56,841 nt of DNA, taken from positions 1-56,841 of IMG/VR virus record IMGVR_UViG_3300023116_000057. One strand, written 5' to 3'. The stretch comes from a virus. Shown piece by piece: positions 51,287-56,841 of the stretch. A model generated the notes under the pieces. It made no database searches. It saw nothing but the letters and a program-made list of their open reading frames with translations, and was not told where the DNA came from. Positions within the stretch are counted from its first letter, which is position 1, and the number at the start of each line of letters is the position of its first letter. Made by a program: the position numbers and the translations under genes.

Positions 51287-51511
51287 ATGAAGTTTGCAAT
51301 CCTCTACGTTCCACACGATACCGAAGAAGAACCCTGCATCTGCGGTATCTTCAAAAATTGGAGAGCAGCACATGATACGCTCCTCTCCAAAGGATACACA
51401 AACATCGTAAAGCAATCTGGTGAATTCTATACCTCACCAGACCCCAACGAAGATGGCCTCTACACCACAACCAGCATTCCAACAGAAGAAAATATCTTCG
51501 ACCCCATTTAA
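51287..51511 (+). CDS. Unknown small protein (74 aa)
   Basis: Beta-rich start (KFAILYVPHDTEEEPCICG). ATG 51287 with AAAGGTG. Acidic; no family recognised. Confidence 0.65.
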   Translation: MKFAILYVPHDTEEEPCICGIFKNWRAAHDTLLSKGYTNIVKQSGEFYTSPDPNEDGLYTTTSIPTEENIFDPI

Positions 51512-51565
51512 GTTACCAAAAATCACAAGACAACAAAAAAAAAGAAAAAAACACAGGAGAACAAT

Positions 51566-51877
51566 ATGTACAACACATACTATGTCGGACCTTACCTCAC
51601 ATTCAAACACGCCAACAAAGAATGCTACGGCAATTCATACATCGTCGGCATAGCATACGCATTCGACGCATATGGACTCATCGGACCAGAACATAACGGC
51701 ATTTTCGTACTCGACGATACACACAAAGAAGTCGTACTCGACAGACACTCAGAATCAACAACATTCAGAAATGAACCAACTACAACACAACTCGACGAAT
51801 TTAAACGCATCATGAAAATGAATCAAGACGAATTCATCATCTTCATCCAGCAAAACCCACGCTCCAGACTTATGTGA
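51566..51877 (+). CDS. Unknown protein (103 aa)
   Basis: Aromatic N-terminus (YNTYYVGPYLTFKHANKECY), then a helical part. AGGAG before the ATG. The following 210-nt gap holds only a small hairpin (GGGGGT/ACCCC near 51956-51972) and the next promoter. Confidence 0.65.
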   Translation: MYNTYYVGPYLTFKHANKECYGNSYIVGIAYAFDAYGLIGPEHNGIFVLDDTHKEVVLDRHSESTTFRNEPTTTQLDEFKRIMKMNQDEFIIFIQQNPRSRLM

Positions 51878-52008
51878 TAAAATGTTCACAACGCCAAACA
51901 AATAATAAATGAAAAAAAAGAAAAAGTTTTTTCATGGCGTTTCTGTAATTGTTGTGGGGGTTTAAGACCCCTACACACACAAAAGTTACAGAAAATTGAA
52001 AAAAAGTC

Positions 52009-52037
52009 TTGACAAGATGCCCCAGGTCGGTTATATT
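52009..52037 (+). promoter_or_regulatory. Promoter of leader-cassette type
   Basis: TTGACA at 52009-52014, 17 nt, TATATT at 52032-52037. The spacer (AGATGCCCCAGGTCGGT) is nearly shared with the promoter at 52564. Confidence 0.8.
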
Positions 52038-52047
52038 CAAAACATCG

Positions 52048-52063
52048 GAGGCAATAACGCCTC
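52048..52063 (+). promoter_or_regulatory. 5' leader stem-loop
   Basis: GAGGC-AATAAC-GCCTC, perfect stem, six-base loop. Confidence 0.7.
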
Positions 52064-52070
52064 TCAAAAA

Positions 52071-52090
52071 CGTCACAGGAGTTTGTGATG
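52071..52090 (+). promoter_or_regulatory. Start-codon hairpin
   Basis: CGTCAC pairs with GTGATG (one G-U pair); the loop AGGAGTTT exposes the Shine-Dalgarno and the stem includes the ATG of the next gene. Confidence 0.6.
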
Positions 52091-52321
52091 ACTAAGAAAG
52101 AAATGGTTCGACAGTTCGTTCAAAAACAATTCAACAATAATCTGACTTTCGTTACAACCGATGAGGTCAGGCTCAACGTTCCCAGTGTCGCAAAATGGAA
52201 GGATTATCAGATTAAAAAATGCGTACTCCAGGCTGGGGGTTGGCCGAGTGGAAAAGTCATCCTCAGTGTGAAAAACGAGGCTCAGAAAACTCGCGAAAAG
52301 TGGCATTACAAGCGCAGATAA
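52088..52321 (+). CDS. Unknown protein (77 aa)
   Basis: Helical start (MTKKEMVRQFVQKQFNNNLT), basic C-terminus. ATG 52088 lies in the start hairpin. No family recognised. Confidence 0.65.
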   Translation: MTKKEMVRQFVQKQFNNNLTFVTTDEVRLNVPSVAKWKDYQIKKCVLQAGGWPSGKVILSVKNEAQKTREKWHYKRR

Positions 52322-52341
52322 GGCGAGTTGACATCTCACCA

Positions 52342-52425
52342 GTCTCTGTGGTGGAACTGGCAGACACGACAGACTTAAAATCTGTTGCCCTAAAAGGCGT
52401 GAGGGTTCGAATCCCTCCAGAGACA
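52342..52425 (+). tRNA. tRNA-Leu (anticodon TAA)
   Basis: Acceptor GTCTCTG/CAGAGAC, anticodon stem ACAGA/TCTGT with loop CTTAAAA, a class II variable arm, and T arm GAGGGTTCGAATCCCTC. CCA is not encoded. It reads UUA codons, common in this AT-rich genome. Confidence 0.95.
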
Positions 52426-52563
52426 TTCCAAACTTTCTACACGTTGAGCAGTTTTGAGACAAAAAGCAAAGCTCAACGTTTTCAACGACTTAGTTAAACC
52501 TTCTCTATAAGAGAACAACAAGCAGCAGGTTCCAACTTTTTTCACGCAGAGCGACAAAAAGTC

Positions 52564-52592
52564 TTGACAAGATGCTCCAGGTCTGTTATCTT
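52564..52592 (+). promoter_or_regulatory. Promoter of leader-cassette type
   Basis: TTGACA at 52564-52569, 17 nt, TATCTT at 52587-52592. Confidence 0.8.
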
Positions 52593-52602
52593 CAAGGCAT
52601 CG

Positions 52603-52618
52603 GAGGCAATAACGCCTC
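52603..52618 (+). promoter_or_regulatory. 5' leader stem-loop
   Basis: GAGGC-AATAAC-GCCTC, perfect stem, six-base loop. Confidence 0.7.
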
Positions 52619-52625
52619 TCAAAAA

Positions 52626-52645
52626 CATCACAGGAGTTTGTGATG
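52626..52645 (+). promoter_or_regulatory. Start-codon hairpin
   Basis: CATCAC / GTGATG perfect six-base stem, loop AGGAGTTT. Confidence 0.65.
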
Positions 52646-52852
52646 CACTACACATTTGTTAGAGAATTCATTGATACAAACCCAAACCTACTCTCCAAAG
52701 TCATCCGTCTTGTCGAAGACGGAGATTTTGAAGAGTTTGACCGACTCATATTCCACAGACTCTTTTTTGAGGGAGTCTTGAGTGCTGCGTTGTCCCAAAG
52801 TTTGTTCGAACAATACCAATACGAAATTAAAGAAGGTATATTGCCAACATAG
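52643..52852 (+). CDS. Unknown small protein (69 aa)
   Basis: Helical, acidic (RLVEDGDFEEFDRLIFHRLF). Start ATG 52643 in the hairpin. No family recognised. The tRNA-Met gene follows 13 bases later. Confidence 0.65.
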   Translation: MHYTFVREFIDTNPNLLSKVIRLVEDGDFEEFDRLIFHRLFFEGVLSAALSQSLFEQYQYEIKEGILPT

Positions 52853-52864
52853 TCTCAGAAAATC

Positions 52865-52938
52865 GGACCCGTAGTTCAGATGGTTAGAACTCCCGGCTCA
52901 TAACCGGGTGGTCCTCGGTTCGAATCCGAGCGGGTCCA
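52865..52938 (+). tRNA. tRNA-Met (anticodon CAT)
   Basis: Acceptor GGACCCG/CGGGTCC, anticodon loop CTCATAA, T arm CTCGGTTCGAATCCGAG. The G1-C72 pair indicates an elongator rather than an initiator; a tRNA-Ile2 with modified CAT remains possible. CCA is not encoded. Confidence 0.95.
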
Positions 52939-52944
52939 CAAAAC

Positions 52945-52991
52945 GCTCCCCTTTGCTGGTAAACTCCTAAAAAAACAAAGCAAAGGGGAGC
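52945..52991 (+). terminator. Hairpin after tRNA-Met
   Basis: GCTCCCCTTTGCT pairs with AGCAAAGGGGAGC over 13 bp; the following run is AATTTCTCTC, so termination or tRNA processing are both possible. Confidence 0.6.
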
Positions 52992-53006
52992 AATTTCTCT
53001 CTCAAC

Positions 53007-53160
53007 ATTCCAAACTTTCTACACGACAAGCGATTTTCCTCCAAAAAGCAAAGCTCAATATTTTCAACGACTTAGATAGACCCTTCCCATAAGAGAACAA
53101 TAAGCAGCAGGTTTCAACTTTTTTCACGCGGAGTGAAAAAAAGTGTTGACAAGACACCCC
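53007..53160. repeat. tRNA-linked promoter repeat, copy 2
   Basis: Related to 52427-52600: shared CCAAACTTTCTACACG, AAAGCAAAGCTCAA, TTTTCAACGACTTAG and AAGCAGCAGGTT segments in the same order. Confidence 0.7.
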
Positions 53161-53174
53161 AGTTTGATTATTGT
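53146..53174 (+). promoter_or_regulatory. Promoter of leader-cassette type
   Basis: TTGACA at 53146-53151, 17 nt, TATTGT at 53169-53174. Confidence 0.75.
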
Positions 53175-53183
53175 TGAATTCAC

Positions 53184-53199
53184 GGAGCAATGACGCTCC
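53184..53199 (+). promoter_or_regulatory. 5' leader stem-loop
   Basis: GGAGC-AATGAC-GCTCC: same shape as the others with a different stem sequence. Confidence 0.7.
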
Positions 53200-53218
53200 C
53201 AAATGAAAGGAAAAAACG

Positions 53219-53425
53219 ATGAGACAACGAAAACTGAACAGGACAAGCCTGGGCTGGGCCGTCCACAACCTGATCGCACACCCTCTATCTGAGATGTTGT
53301 GGGTGTGCGCGTTCGTCCTGGAGGCACTCTGTCTGCCGAATCTAGCAGACAGAACCGAGGATCTGGGCCATTGGGTCCACGACGTTACTGTACCTGAACA
53401 CGAGCCAGGCACAGGAAGAGGGTGA
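53219..53425 (+). CDS. Unknown small protein (68 aa)
   Basis: Contains GWAVHNLIAHPLSEMLW, a motif I recall from small phage proteins of unknown role, with a hydrophobic centre. AAAGGA ribosome-binding site. Higher GC than most of the window. Confidence 0.7.
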   Translation: MRQRKLNRTSLGWAVHNLIAHPLSEMLWVCAFVLEALCLPNLADRTEDLGHWVHDVTVPEHEPGTGRG

Positions 53426-53430
53426 CGACG

Positions 53431-53505
53431 ATGACATGGTTCTACTTTTGGGAGTGGCTCTTCAGCCTCTTGGCAGCAGGTTTCAACTTTTTTCACGCGG
53501 AGTGA
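53431..53505 (+). CDS. Possible small membrane peptide (24 aa)
   Basis: MTWFYFWEWLFSLLAAGFNF start, ending FHAE. The ORF runs into the second copy of the 120-nt repeat. GAGGGTGA stands upstream. Possibly real, possibly chance. Confidence 0.4.
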   Translation: MTWFYFWEWLFSLLAAGFNFFHAE

Positions 53506-53514
53506 AAAAAAGTA

Positions 53515-53543
53515 TTGACAAGACACCCCAGTTTGATTATTGT
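53515..53543 (+). promoter_or_regulatory. Promoter of leader-cassette type
   Basis: TTGACA at 53515-53520, 17 nt, TATTGT at 53538-53543. Confidence 0.75.
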
Positions 53544-53552
53544 TGAATTCAC

Positions 53553-53568
53553 GGAGCAATGACGCTCC
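53553..53568 (+). promoter_or_regulatory. 5' leader stem-loop
   Basis: GGAGC-AATGAC-GCTCC, copy of the one at 53184. Confidence 0.7.
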
Positions 53569-53587
53569 CAAATGAAAGGAAAAAACG

Positions 53588-53782
53588 ATGAGCAAATGGT
53601 ATTTTGGGTACGTTGTTTGTCATGATGCGGAAATCATGACGTGGGATGTAAGCCTGAAGATGGCAGCGGAATACATTGAAAGTTCCGATTGGCATCTAAT
53701 CGATGATGGCAGCGAGGTCCACAAAGATGACCTTGATATTATGCCAATCGAAGAGTATGAAATGCTCTTTGGTCCAGGGTGA
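53588..53782 (+). CDS. Unknown small acidic protein (64 aa)
   Basis: Compact sequence (WYFGYVVCHDAEIMTWDVSL start region), acidic C-terminal half. Start and leader come from the duplicated promoter cassette, but the protein is unrelated to that of the first copy. Confidence 0.65.
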   Translation: MSKWYFGYVVCHDAEIMTWDVSLKMAAEYIESSDWHLIDDGSEVHKDDLDIMPIEEYEMLFGPG

Positions 53783-53853
53783 AAAGAGTAAAAAGAGGTC
53801 TCCACAGAGTTTCCAGGTACAAGTCCTAATCTTTCTTATAAAAAGGAATAAAA

Positions 53854-54009
53854 ATGAAGAAGTTAACAGGCATGATAGAGTCCCTTGTAACTGCAATGGA
53901 AACTTTTTTATTGGTCACTGTAACAACGTTGTTTGCGATTGGAATCGCAACTCCGTTCGGATTGCTTGTTTATGCCATATGGCGATATTTTATCGTTATT
54001 GTCTTGTAA
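53854..54009 (+). CDS. Small membrane protein (51 aa)
   Basis: One long hydrophobic region (FLLVTVTTLFAIGIATPFGL) and a second C-terminal segment (YFIVIVL). AAAAGGA ribosome-binding site. No family recognised. Confidence 0.65.
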   Translation: MKKLTGMIESLVTAMETFLLVTVTTLFAIGIATPFGLLVYAIWRYFIVIVL

Positions 54010-54034
54010 GGTGAAAAAAAAAGAAAAAAAAGTG

Positions 54035-54063
54035 TTGACAAGAGGCTCCAGGTTGATTATTGT
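54035..54063 (+). promoter_or_regulatory. Promoter of leader-cassette type
   Basis: TTGACA at 54035-54040, 17 nt, TATTGT at 54058-54063. Confidence 0.75.
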
Positions 54064-54072
54064 TGAATTCAC

Positions 54073-54088
54073 GGAGCAATGATGTTCC
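54073..54088 (+). promoter_or_regulatory. 5' leader stem-loop
   Basis: GGAGC-AATGAT-GTTCC: compared with 53184 the changed base keeps pairing as G-U. Confidence 0.65.
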
Positions 54089-54092
54089 CAAA

Positions 54093-54114
54093 CATCACAA
54101 AGGAGAAAGTGATG
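54093..54114 (+). promoter_or_regulatory. Start-codon hairpin
   Basis: CATCAC / GTGATG stem, loop AAAGGAGAAA; the ATG of the helicase is in the stem. Confidence 0.65.
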
Positions 54115-55599
54115 AAACCATCGAAATACCAGGAAGCAATCGCCAACGCCATCACCACCAACACAGGGAACCTGCAAGTCGGGGCCGTCGCAGGTTCCGG
54201 CAAGTCAACCACCTTGGCTCAAGTAGTTGCTCCCAGACTTTCCGGGACAACCTGTTTTCTGGCTTTTAACAAAGCCATCGCGACCGAATTGGGCAACAAA
54301 CTGCCCAAAGGAACAGAGGCGAAAACAATCCACTCACTCGCCTATGGTCCTGTGAGAAGGAGATACAAGCAAACAAAGGTGGAAGGGCGTAAATACGCCA
54401 CGATCGTGGGGGATTTTTTGGAGCATCTTCCAGGTGCATCTGCTTCTGTTGTCAATTTAATTGACAATGGAGCCGACTTGCGCTCCCCGTTGGTCAAGAT
54501 GATCGATTTGGTGAGAAATACTCTCACCAACCCAGAGGACGACAAAGCAGTGATTAATCTCGCAAATCACTACGATGTCGAAATGCCAACAGGGAGTCTG
54601 TTGGAGTATTTTTTCGTCGCTCTGAACAAAATCCTGGCTGCCGGTCGCGCAGAATCAAAATTCTGGCTGGATTTTACCGACATGTTGTGGCTTGCTGCCA
54701 CTGACCCAACAATCCAGCCCAAAAAATACGACTGGCTACTTATCGACGAGTGTCAAGACTTGTCAAAGGCGCAACTGGCTGTTGTCTCAAAGGCTCTTAA
54801 GCCAGGAGGTCGAGCAGTTTTTGCTGGGGATGCTCGACAAGCCATTAATGGCTTTGCCGGGGCCGATTGTGACAGTTTTATGAACATTCACAAAGAAATG
54901 GATACCACCATCCTGCCTCTGACCATTTGTTACCGCTGCGATGCCTCCATCATCCGGGAGGCTCAAAAGATTGTCCCGGAAATCGAGGCTCGCGAGGGCG
55001 CAGCAGAGGGAAGTGTCTCCAGCATTTCAGAGGAAAAATTCAGCCCTGTTGAGGGTGACATGGTTCTCTGCCGAACTAATGCTCCCCTCGTAAGCCTTTG
55101 TTTTCGCTTGATTTCAGAGGGCAAGCCTGCTCGAATCAAAGGTCGTGACATCGGCGCAGGTCTCATCTCAACAGCAAAAAAAATAACAAAAAAACGAGGG
55201 TTTGCTGCTTTGGGTTGGGAGAACTTTGGCGAGGCTGTTCAGCAATGGCTCCAAGCCGAGCGTGTTAAACTGGAAAAGAGAAAAGCCGACGAAGGTCGTT
55301 TTCAGGCTCTCTCCGACAGAGCAGAGTGCTTGACGGTCATCTGGTCGTCTTCGACAATAAACACGCTTAGGGACTTCGAGAAGACTGTTAAAGGCATTTT
55401 CTCTGATGACCGTCCCGGCATCCAACTGTCGAGTGTACACCGCTCCAAAGGTCTCGAAAACGAGCGTGTATACATTATCCGTCCTGAACTACTCCCCGGA
55501 CCCTGGGCAGAGGAAGGAACGTGGCAGTATGAGCAGGAAATCAACCTGAAATATGTCGCGATAACAAGAGCGAAACATGAACTCGTTTGGGTTCGCTAA
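54112..55599 (+). CDS. UvrD/Rep-like superfamily 1 helicase (495 aa)
   Basis: ATP-dependent DNA unwinding. Walker A is GAVAGSGKSTT (about residues 24-34), then TFLAFNKAIA-like motif Ia region, motif II LLIDECQDLSKAQ, FAGDARQAINGFAGAD (motif III), CYRCDASI (motif IV), and the C-terminal IQLSSVHRSKGLENERVYII and YVAITRAKHELVWV (motifs V and VI). At 495 aa it is smaller than UvrD (720 aa), lacking much of the 1B/2B insertions. GC content is clearly higher than in the left part, suggesting a different origin. It has its own promoter, leader and start hairpin. Confidence 0.9.
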   Translation: MKPSKYQEAIANAITTNTGNLQVGAVAGSGKSTTLAQVVAPRLSGTTCFLAFNKAIATELGNKLPKGTEAKTIHSLAYGPVRRRYKQTKVEGRKYATIVGDFLEHLPGASASVVNLIDNGADLRSPLVKMIDLVRNTLTNPEDDKAVINLANHYDVEMPTGSLLEYFFVALNKILAAGRAESKFWLDFTDMLWLAATDPTIQPKKYDWLLIDECQDLSKAQLAVVSKALKPGGRAVFAGDARQAINGFAGADCDSFMNIHKEMDTTILPLTICYRCDASIIREAQKIVPEIEAREGAAEGSVSSISEEKFSPVEGDMVLCRTNAPLVSLCFRLISEGKPARIKGRDIGAGLISTAKKITKKRGFAALGWENFGEAVQQWLQAERVKLEKRKADEGRFQALSDRAECLTVIWSSSTINTLRDFEKTVKGIFSDDRPGIQLSSVHRSKGLENERVYIIRPELLPGPWAEEGTWQYEQEINLKYVAITRAKHELVWVR

Positions 55600-55604
55600 C
55601 CTCC

Positions 55605-55760
55605 CTCCCAGCATCCTCCCAGCATCCTCCCACAATCCTCTCCAGAAAATCCTCTCCAGAAAATCCTCTCCAGAAAAACGAGCCTCCAGAAAATTGTCTC
55701 CAGAAAAACGAGCCTACAGAAAAACCTCCTCAGAAAAACGAGCCTCCAGAAAATTGTCTA
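55605..55760. repeat. Tandem repeat array (left)
   Basis: Degenerate repeats of CATCCTCCCAG, then TCTCCAGAAAATCC and CCAGAAAAACGAGCC, beginning just after the helicase stop. Homologous to the array at 56164-56280. Confidence 0.85.
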
Positions 55761-55808
55761 GCAAAATCAAGCTCTTGAAAGTTTTTTCTCCCCCAGGTGC
55801 ATTTTTTG

Positions 55809-55837
55809 TTGACAACCTCCGCTGGCTTTGATATGCT
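55809..55837 (+). promoter_or_regulatory. Promoter of leader-cassette type
   Basis: TTGACA at 55809-55814, 17 nt, TATGCT at 55832-55837. The sequence before it (TTTTTCTCCCCCAGGTGCAT) recurs before the promoter at 56335. Confidence 0.75.
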
Positions 55838-55845
55838 TTGAACTC

Positions 55846-55861
55846 GTCGCAATGTTGCGAC
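55846..55861 (+). promoter_or_regulatory. 5' leader stem-loop
   Basis: GTCGC-AATGTT-GCGAC: stem sequence completely different from the others but still five perfect pairs around a six-base AAU loop. Confidence 0.7.
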
Positions 55862-55866
55862 CCAAA

Positions 55867-55888
55867 CATCACAAAGGAGAACGTGATG
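55867..55888 (+). promoter_or_regulatory. Start-codon hairpin
   Basis: CATCAC / GTGATG stem, loop AAAGGAGAAC. Confidence 0.65.
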
Positions 55889-56161
55889 AAAAGAGGAACG
55901 CTTTACCTGCTTCATTTTTCCCGACCCCTCAGCCATGCCAAGCACTACCTTGGCTTTACCACACGAACACCCGAAGACCGTCTTCGAGAACACCTCGAAG
56001 GCAAAGGCTCACCACTGGTTAAGGCAGCGGTCGAGGCAGGAATCGACGTGACCATATCTCGCACCTGGCGAGATAAAACACGCTCCGACGAGCGTTCTCT
56101 GAAAAACCAAAAAAACGGCCCCAGGCTCTGCCCCTGCTGTAACCCTCGCCTTAAAGAGTAG
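55886..56161 (+). CDS. Small GIY-YIG domain protein (91 aa)
   Basis: The GIY-YIG core is visible: GTLYLLHFSRPLSHAKHYLG, then RLREHLEGKGSPLVKAAVEA, and TISRTWRDKTRSDERSLK, with CPCC near the end. It resembles the single-domain UvrC/YhbQ type rather than the homing endonuclease at 9810. Catalytic Arg is probably in RLREH. The gene lies between two homologous repeat arrays. Confidence 0.75.
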   Translation: MKRGTLYLLHFSRPLSHAKHYLGFTTRTPEDRLREHLEGKGSPLVKAAVEAGIDVTISRTWRDKTRSDERSLKNQKNGPRLCPCCNPRLKE

Positions 56162-56163
56162 CA

Positions 56164-56280
56164 CCCTCCCAGCATCCTCTCCAGAAAATCCACTCCAGAA
56201 AAACGAGCCTTCAGAAAATCCACTCCAGAAAAACGAGCCTTCAGAAAATCCACTCCAGAAAAACGAGCCTTCAGAAAATT
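56164..56280. repeat. Tandem repeat array (right), 30-nt units
   Basis: Three 30-nt units (56191-56220, 56221-56250, 56251-56280) starting CACTCCAGAAAAACGAGCC, the last differing by one base, preceded by a partial unit. Confidence 0.9.
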
Positions 56281-56334
56281 GTCTAACAAAATCAATGGCT
56301 TGCAAGTTTTTTTCTCCCCAGGTGCATTTTCTTC

Positions 56335-56363
56335 TTGACATTTTGGAGAAACGCCTTTAACTT
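56335..56363 (+). promoter_or_regulatory. Promoter of leader-cassette type
   Basis: TTGACA at 56335-56340, 17 nt, TAACTT at 56358-56363 (weak -10). Confidence 0.7.
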
Positions 56364-56371
56364 GGGTGTTC

Positions 56372-56389
56372 CGAGGTAATAACGCCTCG
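56372..56389 (+). promoter_or_regulatory. 5' leader stem-loop
   Basis: CGAGGT-AATAAC-GCCTCG: six pairs including one U-G, six-base loop. Confidence 0.7.
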
Positions 56390-56393
56390 CAAA

Positions 56394-56415
56394 CATCACA
56401 AAGGAGAACGTGATG
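56394..56415 (+). promoter_or_regulatory. Start-codon hairpin
   Basis: CATCAC / GTGATG stem, loop AAAGGAGAAC. Confidence 0.65.
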
Positions 56416-56643
56416 GTCTCAATCATTCAGTTTTCTGTCCTATTCTTTGCAGCAATCGCTGCCTTCATCTTCATCGGGGTGACAATTGCATTCATTCCCG
56501 TGGGAGGTCTAGCAGCGCCCCTGCTGGCTCTTTTCCTCATCGTGGGATCGGCCTCCTACCTTTTGGTAGAGGCCATCATACATAATCCCCGGTTTTTTCT
56601 AGCATCCGGCGTGGGGTGTGTCGCCTTCTTTGTGGGGGTGTAA
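56413..56643 (+). CDS. Small membrane protein (76 aa)
   Basis: Three hydrophobic segments (IIQFSVLFFAAIAAFIFIGV; GGLAAPLLALFLIVGSASYL; FFLASGVGCVAFFVGV). ATG 56413 in the start hairpin. No family recognised. Confidence 0.65.
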   Translation: MVSIIQFSVLFFAAIAAFIFIGVTIAFIPVGGLAAPLLALFLIVGSASYLLVEAIIHNPRFFLASGVGCVAFFVGV

Positions 56644-56644
56644 A

Positions 56645-56713
56645 ATGCTCCTCTTCCTTCTTTGTCTAGCCTGCTTTGTTGGCAGGCTTGCCAGGTTAGA
56701 CGGTCAATTGTAA
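56645..56713 (+). CDS. Possible hydrophobic micropeptide (22 aa)
   Basis: MLLFLLCLACFVGRLARLDG start, one base after the preceding stop. It could be a lipoprotein-like or membrane peptide; the ORF ends at the edge of the terminal repeat. Confidence 0.35.
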   Translation: MLLFLLCLACFVGRLARLDGQL

Positions 56714-56841
56714 GCACACCTCACACCTCAGCAGAGCACACCTCACACCTCACACCTCAGCAGAGCACACCTCACACCTCACACCTCAGCAGAGCACACC
56801 TCACACCTCACACCTCAGCCGAGCACACCTCACACCTCACA
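56714..56841. repeat. 29-nt tandem repeat running off the window end
   Basis: Repeats of a unit starting GCAGAGCACACCTCACACC (29 nt), built from CACACCTCA sub-repeats; one copy has GCCGAG. The array is cut by the window edge. Confidence 0.9.

Larger units (their letters stand above)
52427..52643. repeat. tRNA-linked promoter repeat, copy 1
   Basis: Sequence following tRNA-Leu (CATTCCAAACTTTCTACACG ... GCAGCAGGTT ... TTGACA ... leader) resembles the sequence following tRNA-Met at 53007-53220. Confidence 0.7.
53104..53223. repeat. 120-nt direct repeat, copy 1
   Basis: Identical to 53473-53592 (offset 369) except one base in GTGTTGACA versus GTATTGACA. It holds promoter, leader hairpin, ribosome-binding site and start codon. 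Confidence 0.9.
53473..53592. repeat. 120-nt direct repeat, copy 2
   Basis: Near-identical to 53104-53223. Confidence 0.9.

Noticed and set aside
56191-56280. 30-nt repeats as a CRISPR array
   Set aside because: Units are directly adjacent with no spacers, and no cas gene is present.
55945-56341. Minus-strand ORFs with FLKARFSGVD repeats
   Set aside because: They arise from the 30-nt tandem repeats read in reverse and have no ribosome-binding site.

Overview
The window is part of the genome of a large tailed bacteriophage with a contractile tail. Every convincing gene is on the + strand and genes are packed head to tail, often with ATGA, GTGA or TAATG overlaps. The replication core is T4-like: UvsX recombinase, gp32-like SSB, DnaB/gp41-type helicase and a FEN-type 5'-3' exonuclease. 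It is joined to a PHP-containing DnaE (family C) polymerase, a B12-dependent ribonucleotide reductase, ThyX and a phage GroEL. The tail module has a tape-measure-like protein and a gp53/LysM-like wedge. No capsid, portal, terminase or sheath gene is present, so this is a partial genome. The host cannot be named; clear TTGACA-17-TATAAT promoters and strong AGGAGG sites say only that it is a bacterium with ordinary sigma70-type transcription.

Layout. (1) 0-8.4 kb: virion and tail genes. (2) 8.4-12.4 kb: a compact family A DNA polymerase, a GIY-YIG homing endonuclease, a divergent FtsZ/tubulin-like protein, and a complete tmRNA gene (11597-12008) with its own promoter. (3) 12.4-30.9 kb: DNA replication, repair and nucleotide metabolism (SSB, UvsX, UV endonuclease, IMPDH/GMPR-like enzyme, FEN exonuclease, helicase, class II RNR, GroES-like co-chaperonin, ThyX, DnaE, dUTPase). 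(4) 30.9-45.3 kb: accessory and host-interaction genes: a sigma-region-4-like protein, an acidic repeat protein, a ClpP-like protease, GroEL, a DpnI-like endonuclease overlapping a patatin-like phospholipase, a MoxR ATPase with a DUF2201 VWA/metallopeptidase-like partner, and a long tail-anchored coiled-coil protein. (5) 45.3-56.8 kb: small, mostly unknown genes, less AT-rich towards the end, each short cluster behind its own strong promoter, with tRNA-Leu(TAA), tRNA-Met(CAT), a SprT-like protease, a UvrD-like helicase, a small GIY-YIG protein and several repeat arrays. The window ends inside a 29-nt tandem repeat.

The most unusual signal is in region 5. Nine promoters are followed, at about the predicted transcription start, by a 5-6 bp stem-loop. 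Its stem sequence changes with compensatory substitutions, while its six-base loop stays AAURAY-like. Five of the downstream genes also begin inside a second hairpin (CATCAC-[Shine-Dalgarno]-GTGATG), which puts the ribosome-binding site in the loop and the start codon in the stem. Together they look like a repeated RNA leader cassette for mRNA stability and translation control.

Other notable points: the tmRNA appears to encode an unusually long tag; the DpnI-like enzyme lacks the winged-helix domain and is overlapped by the phospholipase gene; and an 89-nt duplication has changed the end of a large tail gene. All functional names come from motifs read by eye; no database search was run.
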